The notes beneath the pieces are model-generated. The model ran no database searches and was not told the origin of the DNA. It saw only the letters and a program-made list of their open reading frames with translations. The position numbers and the translations under genes are program-made. From Paenibacillus koleovorans NBRC 103111 (lineage in GTDB: Bacteria > Bacillota > Bacilli > Paenibacillales > NBRC-103111): a DNA stretch of 33,960 bases. How positions within the stretch are numbered: position 1 is the stretch's first letter; the number at the start of each line of letters is the position of its first letter. Positions 9,364-18,413 of this stretch are shown here, in pieces. Location: assembly GCF_004000845.1 (NCBI RefSeq), contig NZ_BIMA01000077.1, forward strand, positions 1 through 33,960, read 5' to 3'.

Positions 9364-9370
9364 GGTTGAC

Positions 9371-9403
9371 AAAAACCGCCTGTGGCATTATACCGCAGAC
9401 GGT
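9371..9403 (-). terminator. Terminator of the hemA-to-hemB operon
   Basis: Read on the minus strand, ACCGTCTGCGG and CCACAGGCGGT form a stem with one mismatch and one wobble, followed directly by five T. It starts 18 bases after the hemB stop. Confidence 0.75.
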
Positions 9404-9420
9404 CTACATAACGATTGGAA

Positions 9421-10413
9421 TCAGCCTTGCAGCCAACGCGCGGCGTCCTTGGCATGGTAGGTGATGACGATGTCGGCCCCGGCCCGCTTGAAGCCGAGCA
9501 GCGTCTCCAGGACGATCGAGCGTTCATCAATCCAGCCTTGAGCAGCCGCTGCCTTGATCATCGAATATTCCGCGCTTACGTTGTAAGCGACTACCGGAAG
9601 ATCGAACTGGTCCTTCAGCTCGCGAATGATGTCCATATACGCCAGCGCCGGCTTCACCATCAGCATGTCCGCTCCTTCGCGCACATCCGACTCCGCCTCG
9701 CGGATCGCTTCTCGCGCGTTGGCCGGGTCCATCTGATACGTCTTGCGGTCGCCGAACTGCGGCGTGGAATGAGCGGCGTCCCGGAACGGGCCGTAGAACG
9801 AAGACGCATACTTGACCGAATACGCCATAATCGGCACATGCTCGAATCCCGCTTCGTCCAGACCGGCGCGTATCGCTAATACATACCCGTCCATCATATT
9901 CGACGGCGCGATGATATCGGCCCCCGCTTCCGCCTGGGACACCGCCGTCTTCACGAGCAGCTCGAGCGACAAATCGTTGTCCACATAGGCGTTGTTCGTC
10001 CGTTCATCCTTTTTTACGACGCCGCAATGGCCGTGGCTCGTGAATTGGCATAGGCATGTGTCGGCTACGACCAGCAGCTCAGGCGCCCAGCCTTTAATGG
10101 CGCGAGTCGCCCGCTGGACGATCGATTCGTGGCCGTACGCCTCCGAGCCGATCTCGTCCTTATGCGAGGGCACTCCGAACAGGAGCACGCCTTGAATGCC
10201 AAGCGAGGCGATCTCGCGGATCTCGGCTTCGAGCACATCCAGCGACAGATGGAACACGCCGGGCATCGAAGGAATTTCGCTGCGGACGTCTGTGCCTTCC
10301 GTCACGAATAAGGGGTATAGAAAGTCATGCATCGACAGCCGGGTTTCGCGCACGAGATTGCGCATCGCCTGGCTGCCGCGCAGTCTGCGGTGCCTTACGA
10401 TCGGATAACTCAT
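9421..10413 (-). CDS. hemB: Porphobilinogen synthase (5-aminolevulinate dehydratase)
   Basis: The 330-residue enzyme joins two 5-aminolevulinate molecules into porphobilinogen. The zinc cysteines C120, C122 and C130 ([14 protein letters not shown]) mark the zinc-dependent type, and the two Schiff-base lysines are K201 ([15 protein letters not shown]) and K254 ([10 protein letters not shown]). It is the last gene of the hemA operon, 16 bases after cobA/hemD, with TAGGAGTGAT before the ATG. Confidence 0.97.
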   Translation of the reverse strand: MSYPIVRHRRLRGSQAMRNLVRETRLSMHDFLYPLFVTEGTDVRSEIPSMPGVFHLSLDVLEAEIREIASLGIQGVLLFGVPSHKDEIGSEAYGHESIVQRATRAIKGWAPELLVVADTCLCQFTSHGHCGVVKKDERTNNAYVDNDLSLELLVKTAVSQAEAGADIIAPSNMMDGYVLAIRAGLDEAGFEHVPIMAYSVKYASSFYGPFRDAAHSTPQFGDRKTYQMDPANAREAIREAESDVREGADMLMVKPALAYMDIIRELKDQFDLPVVAYNVSAEYSMIKAAAAQGWIDERSIVLETLLGFKRAGADIVITYHAKDAARWLQG

Positions 10414-10429
10414 AGGTAACGGATCACTC

Positions 10430-11974
10430 CTATTCTTGTAGTGGCGCGGGTTGCTGCAACGTTTCCAACAGCGAGGCGATCGTCGCTTCCGGAGCGACGC
10501 GGCTGATGCGCAGTCCGGCTTCTTCGGCCGTCTGTGCGGTCACAGGCCCAATGCAGACGAGCTCCAGCCGGTTCAGCAGCTCGATCGGCTGCTCCTCCCC
10601 CAGCTGCTTCAGCGCGTGCAGCAAATTCATGACGGTCGACGAGCTGGTGAACGTCACGACATGGATGCCGCCTTCCCTCAGCTGCTCAAGCGTTTCTTCG
10701 CCGAATTCCGTCGCCTGTACCGTCTCGTAGGCGTCTACCTCCGTCACGGACAAACCTTGCGCTTCGAGCCGCTTGCGCAGCACGTCACGCGCCAAGTCGC
10801 CGGTAGGCAGCAGGACACGCTGGCCGGCTTCGACAAGCGGCTCCAGCGCGTCGGCGATCCCTTCTTGCTTGTACGCGGACGGAAGCGGCACGGTTGTCAA
10901 TCCGCGCAGACGCAGCGCTTCTTGGGTTTTCGGACCGACGGCAACGAGACGGGCGGCTCCCAGATTGCGGATATCGGCGCCAGTCTCGATCAACCGGCGG
11001 AAAAAATAATCTACCCCGTTCACACTCGTGAAAACGATCCAGTCGAAGCCGCCAAGCTCTCGGATCGTTTGATCGAGCCTCTCTACCTGCTCCGGGTCGC
11101 TAGTAGGCTGGCAGCGGATGACCGGGAATTCCACCGCTTCGCCCCCCAACTCCTCAATGCCTCTCACGAGCTCGCTCGCCTGTTCTCTGGCACGCGTGAC
11201 GAGATAACGCCGGCCGAACAGCGGCCGCTTCTCGAACCAGGCGAGCTTCTCGCGCAGCTTCACTACCTCGCCCACTATAATAATAGCCGGCGACTGCATG
11301 CCGCTCAGCTTCACCTGCTCGGCGATCGTAGCCACCGTGCCTGTCAGAGTCTGTTGCTCCATCCAAGTGCCCATGCGAATGACCGCGGCCGGCGTTTCCG
11401 GAGGTTTGCCGTGCTCCATGAGCCGACTGCAGATGGCCTCTATATTCGCCACGCCCATCAGGAAGATCAACGTTCCCGTGGCCGTGGACAGCTTGTCCCA
11501 ATGCACGCCCGAATACGTCTTGTTCGGGTATTCGTGGCCGGTGACGATCGCGAACGACGACGTGAAATCGCGATGCGTGACCGGAATGCCGGCATAGACC
11601 GGTACGGCGATGGAGGACGTAATGCCCGGCACAATCTCGAACGGGATGTCCGCGTCGGCCAGCTCCTCGGCTTCCTCGCCTACACGGCCGAATACGCTCG
11701 GATCGCCGCCCTTGAGCCTTGTCACCACCTTGCCCTGTCGGGCCAACTCGACCAGCAGCTTGTTGATGTCTTCCTGCTTCATCATATGCTTGTCCGGAAG
11801 CTTGCCGACAAAGTGTAGCTCCGCTCCCGGCTTCGCGTGGCGCAGCAGCCTCGGGTTCGCCAACCGATCGTAGACGATCGCATCGGCGCGTTCAATCGCT
11901 TCCAGGCCTCTAACCGTAATGAGCTTCGGATCTCCGGGACCGGCTCCGACCAAATACACTTTCCCCCGCTGCAT
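10430..11974 (-). CDS. cobA-hemD: Fused uroporphyrinogen-III C-methyltransferase / uroporphyrinogen-III synthase
   Basis: The 514-residue protein joins two enzymes. Residues 1 to about 245 are a SUMT (CobA) that methylates uroporphyrinogen III to precorrin-2: [11 protein letters not shown] (7-17), [18 protein letters not shown] and the proline-rich [11 protein letters not shown] region are typical. Residues about 255-510 are a HemD that closes hydroxymethylbilane to uroporphyrinogen III ([16 protein letters not shown] and [10 protein letters not shown] are its usual motifs). One chain thus makes the branch-point intermediate and can send it to siroheme or cobalamin. Such fusions are known in Firmicutes. 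It starts six bases after the hemC stop. Confidence 0.95.
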   Translation of the reverse strand: MQRGKVYLVGAGPGDPKLITVRGLEAIERADAIVYDRLANPRLLRHAKPGAELHFVGKLPDKHMMKQEDINKLLVELARQGKVVTRLKGGDPSVFGRVGEEAEELADADIPFEIVPGITSSIAVPVYAGIPVTHRDFTSSFAIVTGHEYPNKTYSGVHWDKLSTATGTLIFLMGVANIEAICSRLMEHGKPPETPAAVIRMGTWMEQQTLTGTVATIAEQVKLSGMQSPAIIIVGEVVKLREKLAWFEKRPLFGRRYLVTRAREQASELVRGIEELGGEAVEFPVIRCQPTSDPEQVERLDQTIRELGGFDWIVFTSVNGVDYFFRRLIETGADIRNLGAARLVAVGPKTQEALRLRGLTTVPLPSAYKQEGIADALEPLVEAGQRVLLPTGDLARDVLRKRLEAQGLSVTEVDAYETVQATEFGEETLEQLREGGIHVVTFTSSSTVMNLLHALKQLGEEQPIELLNRLELVCIGPVTAQTAEEAGLRISRVAPEATIASLLETLQQPAPLQE

Positions 11975-11980
11975 GGCGCC

Positions 11981-12931
11981 TCATCCTCTCAGTTGTGCCA
12001 GTATCCGTTCCGCTCCCTGCTCCAGCAGCTTCTCCGCGAGCGCGTCTCCCAGCCGCTCCGGGTCGCTTCCTTGCCCGTACTCCAAGAGCCGCTCGCCGCC
12101 GTCCGGCGAACCGACGAACCCGGTCGCCTCCAGGAGCGGCGACCCGTCCGGCGCGCGCTCCGAGCCGCGCACGACCGCGTAGGCGCCCAGGGGGATCTGG
12201 CATCCCCCGTTCAGGCGCCCCAGGAACTGGCGCTCGACGCGCACCGCGAGCGCCGTAGGTATGTGATCGATCTTGCCGAGCAGATCGATCATGAAGGCGT
12301 CGCCCTCGCGGCATTCGATGCCGAGGGCGCCTTGGGCTACAGCCGGCACGCAGATGTCGGCCGGCACGTATTCGGTGATGCGATCGCTCCATCCCATCCG
12401 GTGCAGCCCGGCGGCGGCCAGCATGATCGCATCGAAGCCCTCGGTCTCGAGCTTGCGCAGCCTCGAGTCGATGTTGCCGCGGATCGACTCGATCGTGAGA
12501 TCCGGCCGGTACGCCTTCATCTGCGCCGCCCGGCGCAGGCTGCTCGTGCCGAGCTTGGCGCCTGGCGGCAGCTCGGCCAGCTTCACGCCGCCGCGCGTCA
12601 CGATGCAGTCCCGAGGGTCTTGCCGCTCCGGCGTCGCGCCGATGACAAGCCCTTCTTGCCGCTCCCACGGCATATCCTTCATGCTATGCACGGCCATGTC
12701 GATCTCGCCGTCCAGCAGAGCTTGTTCGATCTCCTTGACGAACAGCCCTTTGCCGCCGACCTTGGACAACGTCACGTCCAGAATCCGATCGCCCTTCGTC
12801 ACAATCTTCTTAATCTCAAATTCACAGGCGATGCCATGTTTCTCCGCCGCCTGCTTCAGCTGGTCGATCACTTGTCCGGTCTGCGTCAAAGCCAGCGCGC
12901 TCTGGCGCGTGCCTACGATCACCTTCCGCAT
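11981..12931 (-). CDS. hemC: Hydroxymethylbilane synthase (porphobilinogen deaminase)
   Basis: The 316-residue protein polymerises four porphobilinogens. C244 in LNGGCQIPLGAY holds the dipyrromethane cofactor, and the catalytic aspartate is D86 in HSMKDMP. The frame has six extra codons upstream (GTG or ATG at 12949), but ATG 12931 gives the normal N-terminus MRKVIVGTRQS and has GAGGGGG just upstream. It lies in the hemA operon between the siroheme synthase gene and cobA/hemD. Confidence 0.97.
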   Translation of the reverse strand: MRKVIVGTRQSALALTQTGQVIDQLKQAAEKHGIACEFEIKKIVTKGDRILDVTLSKVGGKGLFVKEIEQALLDGEIDMAVHSMKDMPWERQEGLVIGATPERQDPRDCIVTRGGVKLAELPPGAKLGTSSLRRAAQMKAYRPDLTIESIRGNIDSRLRKLETEGFDAIMLAAAGLHRMGWSDRITEYVPADICVPAVAQGALGIECREGDAFMIDLLGKIDHIPTALAVRVERQFLGRLNGGCQIPLGAYAVVRGSERAPDGSPLLEATGFVGSPDGGERLLEYGQGSDPERLGDALAEKLLEQGAERILAQLRG

Positions 12932-12970
12932 GGGTAGTCCCCCTCGCAATCTATCTCTATATTCCGAAAT

Positions 12971-13723
12971 CTATTCCTGTTCAGGCCGCTCGGCAGCAGC
13001 CAGCTCCAACCGTCGTCTCATCTGGGCGACATAAGCTTCAAATCCGCTCACAGCCGAGTCGCCCTCGCCGTCGCCAGTCTCAGTCTGCTGCCGTGCAAAT
13101 ACATCCCCGCTCAGCAGCTCCCGCAGCAGCGCCCCGCGCCGCTCCGCATCGGCCACCCGCTCGAGCGCCTCTCGGCGGAACGCCTCGAGGAACTCGAGCA
13201 GCCGCTCCGCCTCCGCCCCCAGCAGCGCGTCGATCCGGTCGCGGATCGCGACCGCTGCCGCCGGGCTCGCGCCAGCCGTTGAGACGGCCACCGTCAGCCG
13301 TCCGCGGCGCAGCACCGCCGGCCACGTCACGTTGCCGAGCTCCGGCCGCTCCGCCGCGTTGACGAGCTGCCCGCGCGCGCGGGCATCCTCGCAGACGCGG
13401 GCGTTCACGTCCGGGCGGTCGGTCGCCGCGACGACCAGGAACGCGTCCTCGCCGTCGCTCGGCTCGTAACCCCGCAGCGCCGCCCCGGCGAGCTCGCCGG
13501 CGGCCAACCACCCGGCGATGCGCTCGCTGATCGCCGGACTTACAACCGTCACGCGCGCGCCTGTCGGCAGCAGCGCGGCAATCTTGCGCTCGGCGACCCG
13601 CCCGCCGCCGACGACCAAACACCGCCGCCCCTCGAGCTGCACGAGGAGCGGCATCGCGGCGGCGGCCTTCTTTTCCCCGGTCCGTTCCATTCCTACGTCA
13701 TAACCACCTATATCCCGTTTCAT
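12971..13723 (-). CDS. Precorrin-2 dehydrogenase / sirohydrochlorin ferrochelatase (siroheme synthase N-part)
   Basis: The 250-residue protein matches the Met8/SirC/CysG N-terminal family: an NAD-binding fold with CLVVGGGRVAERKIAALL, then the middle domain with NVTWPAVLRRGRLTVAVSTAGASPAAA. It oxidises precorrin-2 to sirohydrochlorin and may insert iron to make siroheme. It lies in the hem operon two genes before the SUMT domain of cobA/hemD. The start is uncertain: ATG 13723 is seven bases after hemX, but M12 (13690) and M24 (13654) are alternatives and the family homology begins near M24. The acidic and alanine-rich C-terminal part (150-250) is long for the family. Confidence 0.88.
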   Translation of the reverse strand: MKRDIGGYDVGMERTGEKKAAAAMPLLVQLEGRRCLVVGGGRVAERKIAALLPTGARVTVVSPAISERIAGWLAAGELAGAALRGYEPSDGEDAFLVVAATDRPDVNARVCEDARARGQLVNAAERPELGNVTWPAVLRRGRLTVAVSTAGASPAAAVAIRDRIDALLGAEAERLLEFLEAFRREALERVADAERRGALLRELLSGDVFARQQTETGDGEGDSAVSGFEAYVAQMRRRLELAAAERPEQE

Positions 13724-13729
13724 CCGCCG

Positions 13730-14560
13730 TCACATCCAAACCCATTGATGAAACCGGGACAAAAAGTTCAGCGCCACATAGTTCAGCAAGAGCAAGCCGA
13801 ACGCCGCCAAGTTCCACTTCGCCAGCTTGTAGCCCGGCTGATTGCCAGCCGCTCGCTGCACCAAATAGAAAACATAGGCCAAAATCAAAATAAACGAGCT
13901 GAGCACCTTCGGATCAAGCATGTAGCGGAGCTCGCCCTCCAGCCCGATCTTGACAAGCCCGAGCACGAGCGACAGCATCAGGAGCGGCGCCCCGATCAGC
14001 ACCGCGCGGAACGTGTAGTACTCCACCACATCCAGGCTCGGGAACCGGGTGAGCAGCTTGGACCACGCCTTCCCTTTCAACTGCCTGTGCAAATACAGAT
14101 AGATGATAGAGAAGATCGCGCCGAATAAAAACGCCACATAGCTGCCGATGGCGAGCGTAATATGGATGAACAGCAAATGGTCCTGCGCTTCCCATTGCCC
14201 GCTGCTCGCCGGAACGGCGGAGTCGCTGAACAGATTGACCGCCAATATCCCGAACCCGGCCAAATTCGTCACGAACACTACCATATCCGCCTTCATCCGC
14301 CAGCTCATCACCAGCGAGACGAACACGAGCAGCCAAACGAACAAGAAGACGGTTTCGAACAACGTCAGCACGGGCAAATAATTCGTCACATAGGCCCGGT
14401 AGCCAAGGAACACCGTCTGCATCAGCCATACAAAAGCAAGCAGCCCTGTTCCCATGCGCTTTGCACTCCGGTTCGGCCCTACGGCGGCGGAGAAGTAAAA
14501 CAACAGGCTCAGGGCATATGCATAAAGAATCATGTCGTAAATCCAGTTATTGTTCACCAT
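13730..14560 (-). CDS. hemX: HemX-type membrane protein (CcsA/cytochrome c assembly family)
   Basis: The 276-residue product has about eight transmembrane helices and belongs to the CcsA/CcmC superfamily that handles heme in the membrane. In B. subtilis HemX, in the same position after hemA, lowers the amount of HemA protein. A conserved-type histidine lies in LLFIHITLAIGSY and another near the C-terminus (SRFHQW). It starts 27 bases after the hemA stop. Confidence 0.92.
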   Translation of the reverse strand: MVNNNWIYDMILYAYALSLLFYFSAAVGPNRSAKRMGTGLLAFVWLMQTVFLGYRAYVTNYLPVLTLFETVFLFVWLLVFVSLVMSWRMKADMVVFVTNLAGFGILAVNLFSDSAVPASSGQWEAQDHLLFIHITLAIGSYVAFLFGAIFSIIYLYLHRQLKGKAWSKLLTRFPSLDVVEYYTFRAVLIGAPLLMLSLVLGLVKIGLEGELRYMLDPKVLSSFILILAYVFYLVQRAAGNQPGYKLAKWNLAAFGLLLLNYVALNFLSRFHQWVWM

Positions 14561-14587
14561 CGCCAGCTCCCCGCCTCGTAGCCGCTC

Positions 14588-16009
14588 CTAGGAGCCGGCT
14601 AGCATTTCGCCCGCGGGCAATTTCAGCTTCGAGGAGCGCTCTTGCAGCTTGCCTCCGGAGAACACATGGTCTTCCTTGGCGGCGTCGCCGGCCTTCTTCA
14701 GCTCGTCCTGCAGCTTGGCCGCTTCGGCCTTCAAATCGGCTACTCGCGCCTCCAGCGCGAACAGATCGGTGAACAGTGCAAGCGTTTGGTCGCCGTGCCG
14801 CTCGCCGGCCAGCTCCTTCACCCGCAAGATCGGATCGCGCATCATCTGGTTCATCATGCTCTTGGTCAGCTTGCGGATCACCTTCGCTTCGCGTTCGTCC
14901 AGATCGGTCAGCTTCAGCATCAGGTTGTCCATCGTCTCCCGATGAATGTCGTTGGCCTTCTCCTGAAGCGCCTGGATAACCGGGCCGACGCCCAGCAGCT
15001 TAAACCACTGGTCGAAGGAGGCCAGCTCCTCCCGGATCATCGCTTCGATCTTGACCGCCTCCTTGCGCCGCTCGTTCAGGTTCGTCTCCACGATCAGCTG
15101 CAAGTCGTCGATGTCGTACAAGTACACGTTCGGCACCTTCGAAATTTCAGGATCAAGGTCGCGCGGAACCGCGATATCGATCATGAACAGCGGCCGCGAC
15201 TTGCGGCTCGTCATGACGCGCTGGATCTGCTGCTTCACGAGCACGTAGTCCGCCGAGCCGGTTGAGCTGATAACGACGTCGACTTGCTTCATCGCCTCCA
15301 GCATCTGCTCCATCGGGACGGCCGTGCCTCGCATCCGCTCCGCCAGCTCCTCCGCCTTCGCCATCGTCCGGTTGACGACGAGCAGCCGGTCCGCGCCTTG
15401 GCCGGTGAGATGCTTGAGCGTCAGCTCGCTCATCTTGCCGGCCCCTACGATCATGACCGTCTTGCTGCGGAAGTGGCCGAAAATTCGTTTCCCGAGCTCA
15501 ACCGCCGCGTAGCTGACCGACACCGGATTTTCGCCGATCGCCGTCTCCGCATGCGCGCGTTTGCCGAGCGTCACCGCTTGTTTGAACAACCGGTTGAAAA
15601 TCGTGCCGGTCGCCTTCTCCTCCTGTGAACGAAGGAAAGCGTCGCGCACTTGGCCGAGAATTTGCGTCTCGCCGATCACCATCGAGTCAAGCCCGCATGT
15701 GACCTTGAACAAATGCTCGATCACCGGCTGGTCTTCATACATATACAAGTAGTCCTTCATGTACTCGCGGGGAATGCCGAACCACCGCTCCAGGTAGCTG
15801 CGGATATAGTACCCGCACATGTACAATCGATCTACAACCGCGTAAATTTCCGTCCGGTTGCAGGTGCTTACGATGACACATTCCAGTATGCTCTTCGTCG
15901 CCTGCAGCTGCCGCAACGCTTCCGGCAAATCCTGTTCGGCGAAAGCAAACTTCTCCCGAATTTCTACGGGGGCTGTCCGATAATTCAATCCGACAACGAT
16001 CATGTGCAT
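14588..16009 (-). CDS. hemA: Glutamyl-tRNA reductase
   Basis: The 473-residue enzyme reduces glutamyl-tRNA(Glu) to glutamate-1-semialdehyde, the first and usually rate-controlling step. The nucleophile is C50 in VSTCNRTE. The NADPH fold begins at VMIVGAGKMSELTLKHL, and the C-terminal dimerisation domain is helical. The last 60 residues (Lys/Ala/Glu-rich) extend somewhat beyond the family core. ATG 16009 has AGGTG nine bases upstream; M3 is an alternative. It is the first gene of hemA-hemX-siroheme synthase-hemC-cobA/hemD-hemB. Confidence 0.97.
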   Translation of the reverse strand: MHMIVVGLNYRTAPVEIREKFAFAEQDLPEALRQLQATKSILECVIVSTCNRTEIYAVVDRLYMCGYYIRSYLERWFGIPREYMKDYLYMYEDQPVIEHLFKVTCGLDSMVIGETQILGQVRDAFLRSQEEKATGTIFNRLFKQAVTLGKRAHAETAIGENPVSVSYAAVELGKRIFGHFRSKTVMIVGAGKMSELTLKHLTGQGADRLLVVNRTMAKAEELAERMRGTAVPMEQMLEAMKQVDVVISSTGSADYVLVKQQIQRVMTSRKSRPLFMIDIAVPRDLDPEISKVPNVYLYDIDDLQLIVETNLNERRKEAVKIEAMIREELASFDQWFKLLGVGPVIQALQEKANDIHRETMDNLMLKLTDLDEREAKVIRKLTKSMMNQMMRDPILRVKELAGERHGDQTLALFTDLFALEARVADLKAEAAKLQDELKKAGDAAKEDHVFSGGKLQERSSKLKLPAGEMLAGS

Positions 16010-16079
16010 CGCTAATCACCTGCCTTTCTATGGTAAACCCTGGTCTGCACGCAGCCATTCGGGCAAAATTTCAACTCTC

Positions 16080-16088
16080 ATTATAGCA
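16080..16088 (-). promoter_or_regulatory. Extended -10 promoter of the hemA operon
   Basis: The minus strand reads TGCTATAAT, a perfect extended -10 (TG-N-TATAAT), 70 bases before hemA. No good -35 lies at 16-18 bases, as is common for extended -10 promoters. No PerR-type box (TTATAATNATTATAA) is visible, although B. subtilis hemA is under PerR. Confidence 0.65.
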
Positions 16089-16235
16089 CAGTTCGACAAG
16101 GCCCGTACCCGCAAAGTATGAATAAATTATGAACCGAACGGCGGATTCAGGACCTCCTTCTTGAGCTCTGAAGCGGTTCCCAGTCTTCCCCTAGTATGCG
16201 CCTTGCCTTGGGCCCATATACCGAAGGGGCAGCCG

Positions 16236-16778
16236 TTACGGCTGCAGTTTTTTATGCAGAAGGGCGTACAGCTCACCGTCCGCTTTCGCCAGCTTGTCGT
16301 TCGCCGAGCTTACCAGTTTGCCGCTCGAATTCAACAGCTTCCCGTACGATTCGAACATCGTCTTGAACAGCGCGTCCGCCTTGGCGAGCAGCTCCTTCTC
16401 ATCCGCCTTGAGGGACCGTTCTCCACCGATCTGCAGCCGCTGGATGACCTTGAGAAGCTCCGGCAGCGACTTCAGCTCCGTCAGATTGTCGGAGCCTTCC
16501 GCCTGCACGAGCCGTTCATGCGTGAAATTGGCCGAGTAGGCCGCAAGCTGCAGCTCGTTCAGCTCCCCGGTGTCCGCCCCTTTCGCCCCTTCCGTGAACG
16601 CCGTCGCCATCAGCTCCATTTGGAACGAAGCCACTTGGTACAACAAGTCGAAGGCATCCTGCTTCTGCTGCGTCCCGCTCCAGTTGTTCCAGATGCTGCA
16701 GGAGGGCCATGCGATCAATAGGGCAATAACGGCGAAACCCGCTACCTTCCCCGGTCGTAACGGCGAACGAAATTTCAT
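16236..16778 (-). CDS. Uncharacterised N-terminally anchored protein, 180 aa
   Basis: I do not recognise this family. The ATG at 16778 follows GGAAGGGGAAGAAG at good spacing and is preferred over the in-frame start at 16817. A hydrophobic segment at about residues 14-29 (VAGFAVIALLIAWPSC) is a signal or anchor; the cysteine at its end does not sit in a proper lipobox. The rest is a charged, Leu/Lys/Glu-rich, probably all-helical extracytoplasmic domain. It lies between speH and hemA on the same strand, with 155 bases after it before the hemA promoter. The stop falls in a small GCAGCC/GGCTGC inverted repeat (16230-16245). Confidence 0.7.
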   Translation of the reverse strand: MKFRSPLRPGKVAGFAVIALLIAWPSCSIWNNWSGTQQKQDAFDLLYQVASFQMELMATAFTEGAKGADTGELNELQLAAYSANFTHERLVQAEGSDNLTELKSLPELLKVIQRLQIGGERSLKADEKELLAKADALFKTMFESYGKLLNSSGKLVSSANDKLAKADGELYALLHKKLQP

Positions 16779-16862
16779 AAGACTTCTTCCCCTTCCGTCC
16801 CAGGATCTGTCCATCATCCTATTTGTATGGGACGCGGGGGCGAATTAGTCGAACAAACAGAA

Positions 16863-16886
16863 GCAGCCATGGGATCCCATGGCTGC
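16863..16886. repeat. 24-base perfect palindrome after speH
   Basis: GCAGCCATGGGA and its exact complement follow each other with no spacer at 16863-16886, 40 bases past the speH stop. On the minus strand a modest T-rich stretch (TTCTGTTTG) follows, so it may act as the speH terminator, or be a DNA-binding site. Confidence 0.5.
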
Positions 16887-16925
16887 CGCAGTTTATATAA
16901 TCTTCAGAGCTGTTCGTTCCGTTTG

Positions 16926-17327
16926 TTAGTTTGCCGCAACCGCCAGCTTCATGTCCGGCGTTTCGACAGTCATTTCGCCTACGCCGCGAATCAGCTTCTT
17001 GGCATATGTCTTCTCAGGCTTCAGGACGGAAACGAGATAATCGATCGCCGCCTGCGGATCTACGGTTTCCCCGCAAGTGTAGCAATCCAATGCCGCGAAT
17101 CCTTTCTCAGGATACGTGTGAATCGAGATATGACTTTCCGACAGTAATACCAAAACCGTTGCACCTTGCGGTTCGAACTGCTTGGCTTGAACGGACAATA
17201 CCGTTGCCCCGCATACTTCTGCAGCTTCCACCATGTGAGCCTGGAGCCATTCTGCGCTGTTCAGCTTGTCGAAGTCTGCTCCCCAAGTATCAACAGCAAC
17301 GTGTCTTCCGAAAGTAGAGTATTCCAT
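16926..17327 (-). CDS. speH: S-adenosylmethionine decarboxylase proenzyme
   Basis: The 133-residue proenzyme is the short Thermotoga/Bacillus type. It cleaves itself between E64 and S65 (LLSESHISIH), turning S65 into the pyruvoyl group; H70 and C85 (DCYTCGE) match the processing histidine and the catalytic cysteine. The product, decarboxylated S-adenosylmethionine, is the aminopropyl donor for spermidine. The frame extends 14 codons upstream, but ATG 17327 follows AGGAAGGGGG and gives the family N-terminus MEYSTFGRH. No other polyamine gene is nearby. Confidence 0.95.
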   Translation of the reverse strand: MEYSTFGRHVAVDTWGADFDKLNSAEWLQAHMVEAAEVCGATVLSVQAKQFEPQGATVLVLLSESHISIHTYPEKGFAALDCYTCGETVDPQAAIDYLVSVLKPEKTYAKKLIRGVGEMTVETPDMKLAVAAN

Positions 17328-17671
17328 CTTTCGGTCCCCCTTCCTAGGAATAAAATTGTTGGATTTCATCCGCTAGGACCTACGTCATTCACTTCTCGAG
17401 GGAGTAATCTCTCGCAACATTACATGTCCTGAGTGAATCCTGGTTCCTATATTGTTTTCAACGAATCTAAAAATAACATCTATCGCCCAGAAATGCAATA
17501 GTTTTTTTTGTTAAGCCGCAAAATGGATCGCTCGTGCTTCACATAACCGTACAATCCGCGGCCCAACCGGGGGAATTGTGCGCCGTCCGCCCTTTTTGGC
17601 CCCAGTACTCAACTTATGAGCGCGCCAGAGGAATGGGAACTTGTCCTTGACGAAAAGCGCACCTGGAAAAC
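17328..17671 (-). promoter_or_regulatory. speH promoter and long leader; remainder unassigned
   Basis: This 344-base gap holds no gene. On the minus strand TTGCAT (17493-17498), a 17-base spacer and TATTTT (17470-17475) form a plausible promoter, giving speH an untranslated leader of about 135 bases. The leader can fold: ATTCACT pairs with AGTGAAT, enclosing an inner imperfect hairpin (CGAGAG/CCCTCG) with a four-base loop. Bases 17511-17671 show neither an ORF nor a clear terminator for the zinc-ribbon gene. Confidence 0.45.
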
Positions 17672-18253
17672 CTATCGCTCTTCGGCGTTCGGCGTCACTT
17701 GGGCGGTCCCGCAGCGGCGGCATACGGCGTGATTGTCCCCCAGCTCATCTCCGCACACGATGCATCGTTCCGCATCCGTGCCCTCGTATGTTGGCGGGTC
17801 CTTCTCGTCCACGGACGCCACGTCGTCGAATGCCTCGAACTCCACGTCAAGCACCGATTCGTCCTTTGCCGACGCACTGGCGGCAGCGGCTTCCGCTTCG
17901 ATAGGTTCGAGCTTCCTTCCGCATGACTGGCAGAACGCGGCTTCCGAAGGGACTACTTTTCCGCACAGGCAAAGCCGTTGATCGTTCACCTGGACGATGC
18001 GCATCCTCAGCGCCTCAATCGCCTCTTCAATCTTCTTGTTCTCTTCCGATAGCCGCGAGATCTCGGTTTCGGCGATGGACAAATTTCCGAGCTTGTATGC
18101 TTCATAGACGGCCGAGCCGATCCATGTGAAATTTTGATTCAATTCCTTGCGCTTGCGTGCCAGCATCGCCGACAGCTTCGTCGTTTCCACGGTGCGCTGC
18201 GCCTTGTCGGCCGCCTTCGCCGCGCCCGACCTTAATCGTTGCATCAAGTTCAT
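17672..18253 (-). CDS. Coiled-coil protein with two zinc ribbons
   Basis: The 193-residue protein has a helical N-terminus with a coiled coil at about residues 25-95 (heptad-like Leu/Ile/Glu), a first zinc ribbon CLCG...FCQSCG (about 94-112), an acidic Ala/Glu/Asp linker, and a second ribbon CIVCG...CRRCG (about 164-182). Both have the CxxC or CxC pairs needed for one zinc each. There is no signal peptide, so it is probably cytoplasmic. Function unknown; such ribbon pairs usually mediate protein or nucleic-acid contacts. It is on the same strand as its neighbours but separated from them by gaps over 150 bases. Confidence 0.75.
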   Translation of the reverse strand: MNLMQRLRSGAAKAADKAQRTVETTKLSAMLARKRKELNQNFTWIGSAVYEAYKLGNLSIAETEISRLSEENKKIEEAIEALRMRIVQVNDQRLCLCGKVVPSEAAFCQSCGRKLEPIEAEAAAASASAKDESVLDVEFEAFDDVASVDEKDPPTYEGTDAERCIVCGDELGDNHAVCRRCGTAQVTPNAEER

Positions 18254-18354
18254 CTGCTAATTACCTCCAGGCTGGATTTGGAATGCGATCCTTATACCAT
18301 ACGTAGCGGTTCCCCGGTTTAAGACCGAAGACTGGCATTGTGCCGCTTGAAACT

Positions 18355-18383
18355 GAAAAAAGGAGGCCGATCGCTCGACCCCC
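18355..18383 (-). terminator. Terminator of the 193-residue hypothetical gene
   Basis: Minus strand: a nine-base stem (GGGGGTCGA with TCGGCCTCC, two wobbles) around the tetraloop GCGA, followed by a run of T. It lies 30 bases after the stop at 18414. Confidence 0.85.
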
Positions 18384-18413
18384 CGGTGACTGACGTATGC
18401 ACATTTAATACTA

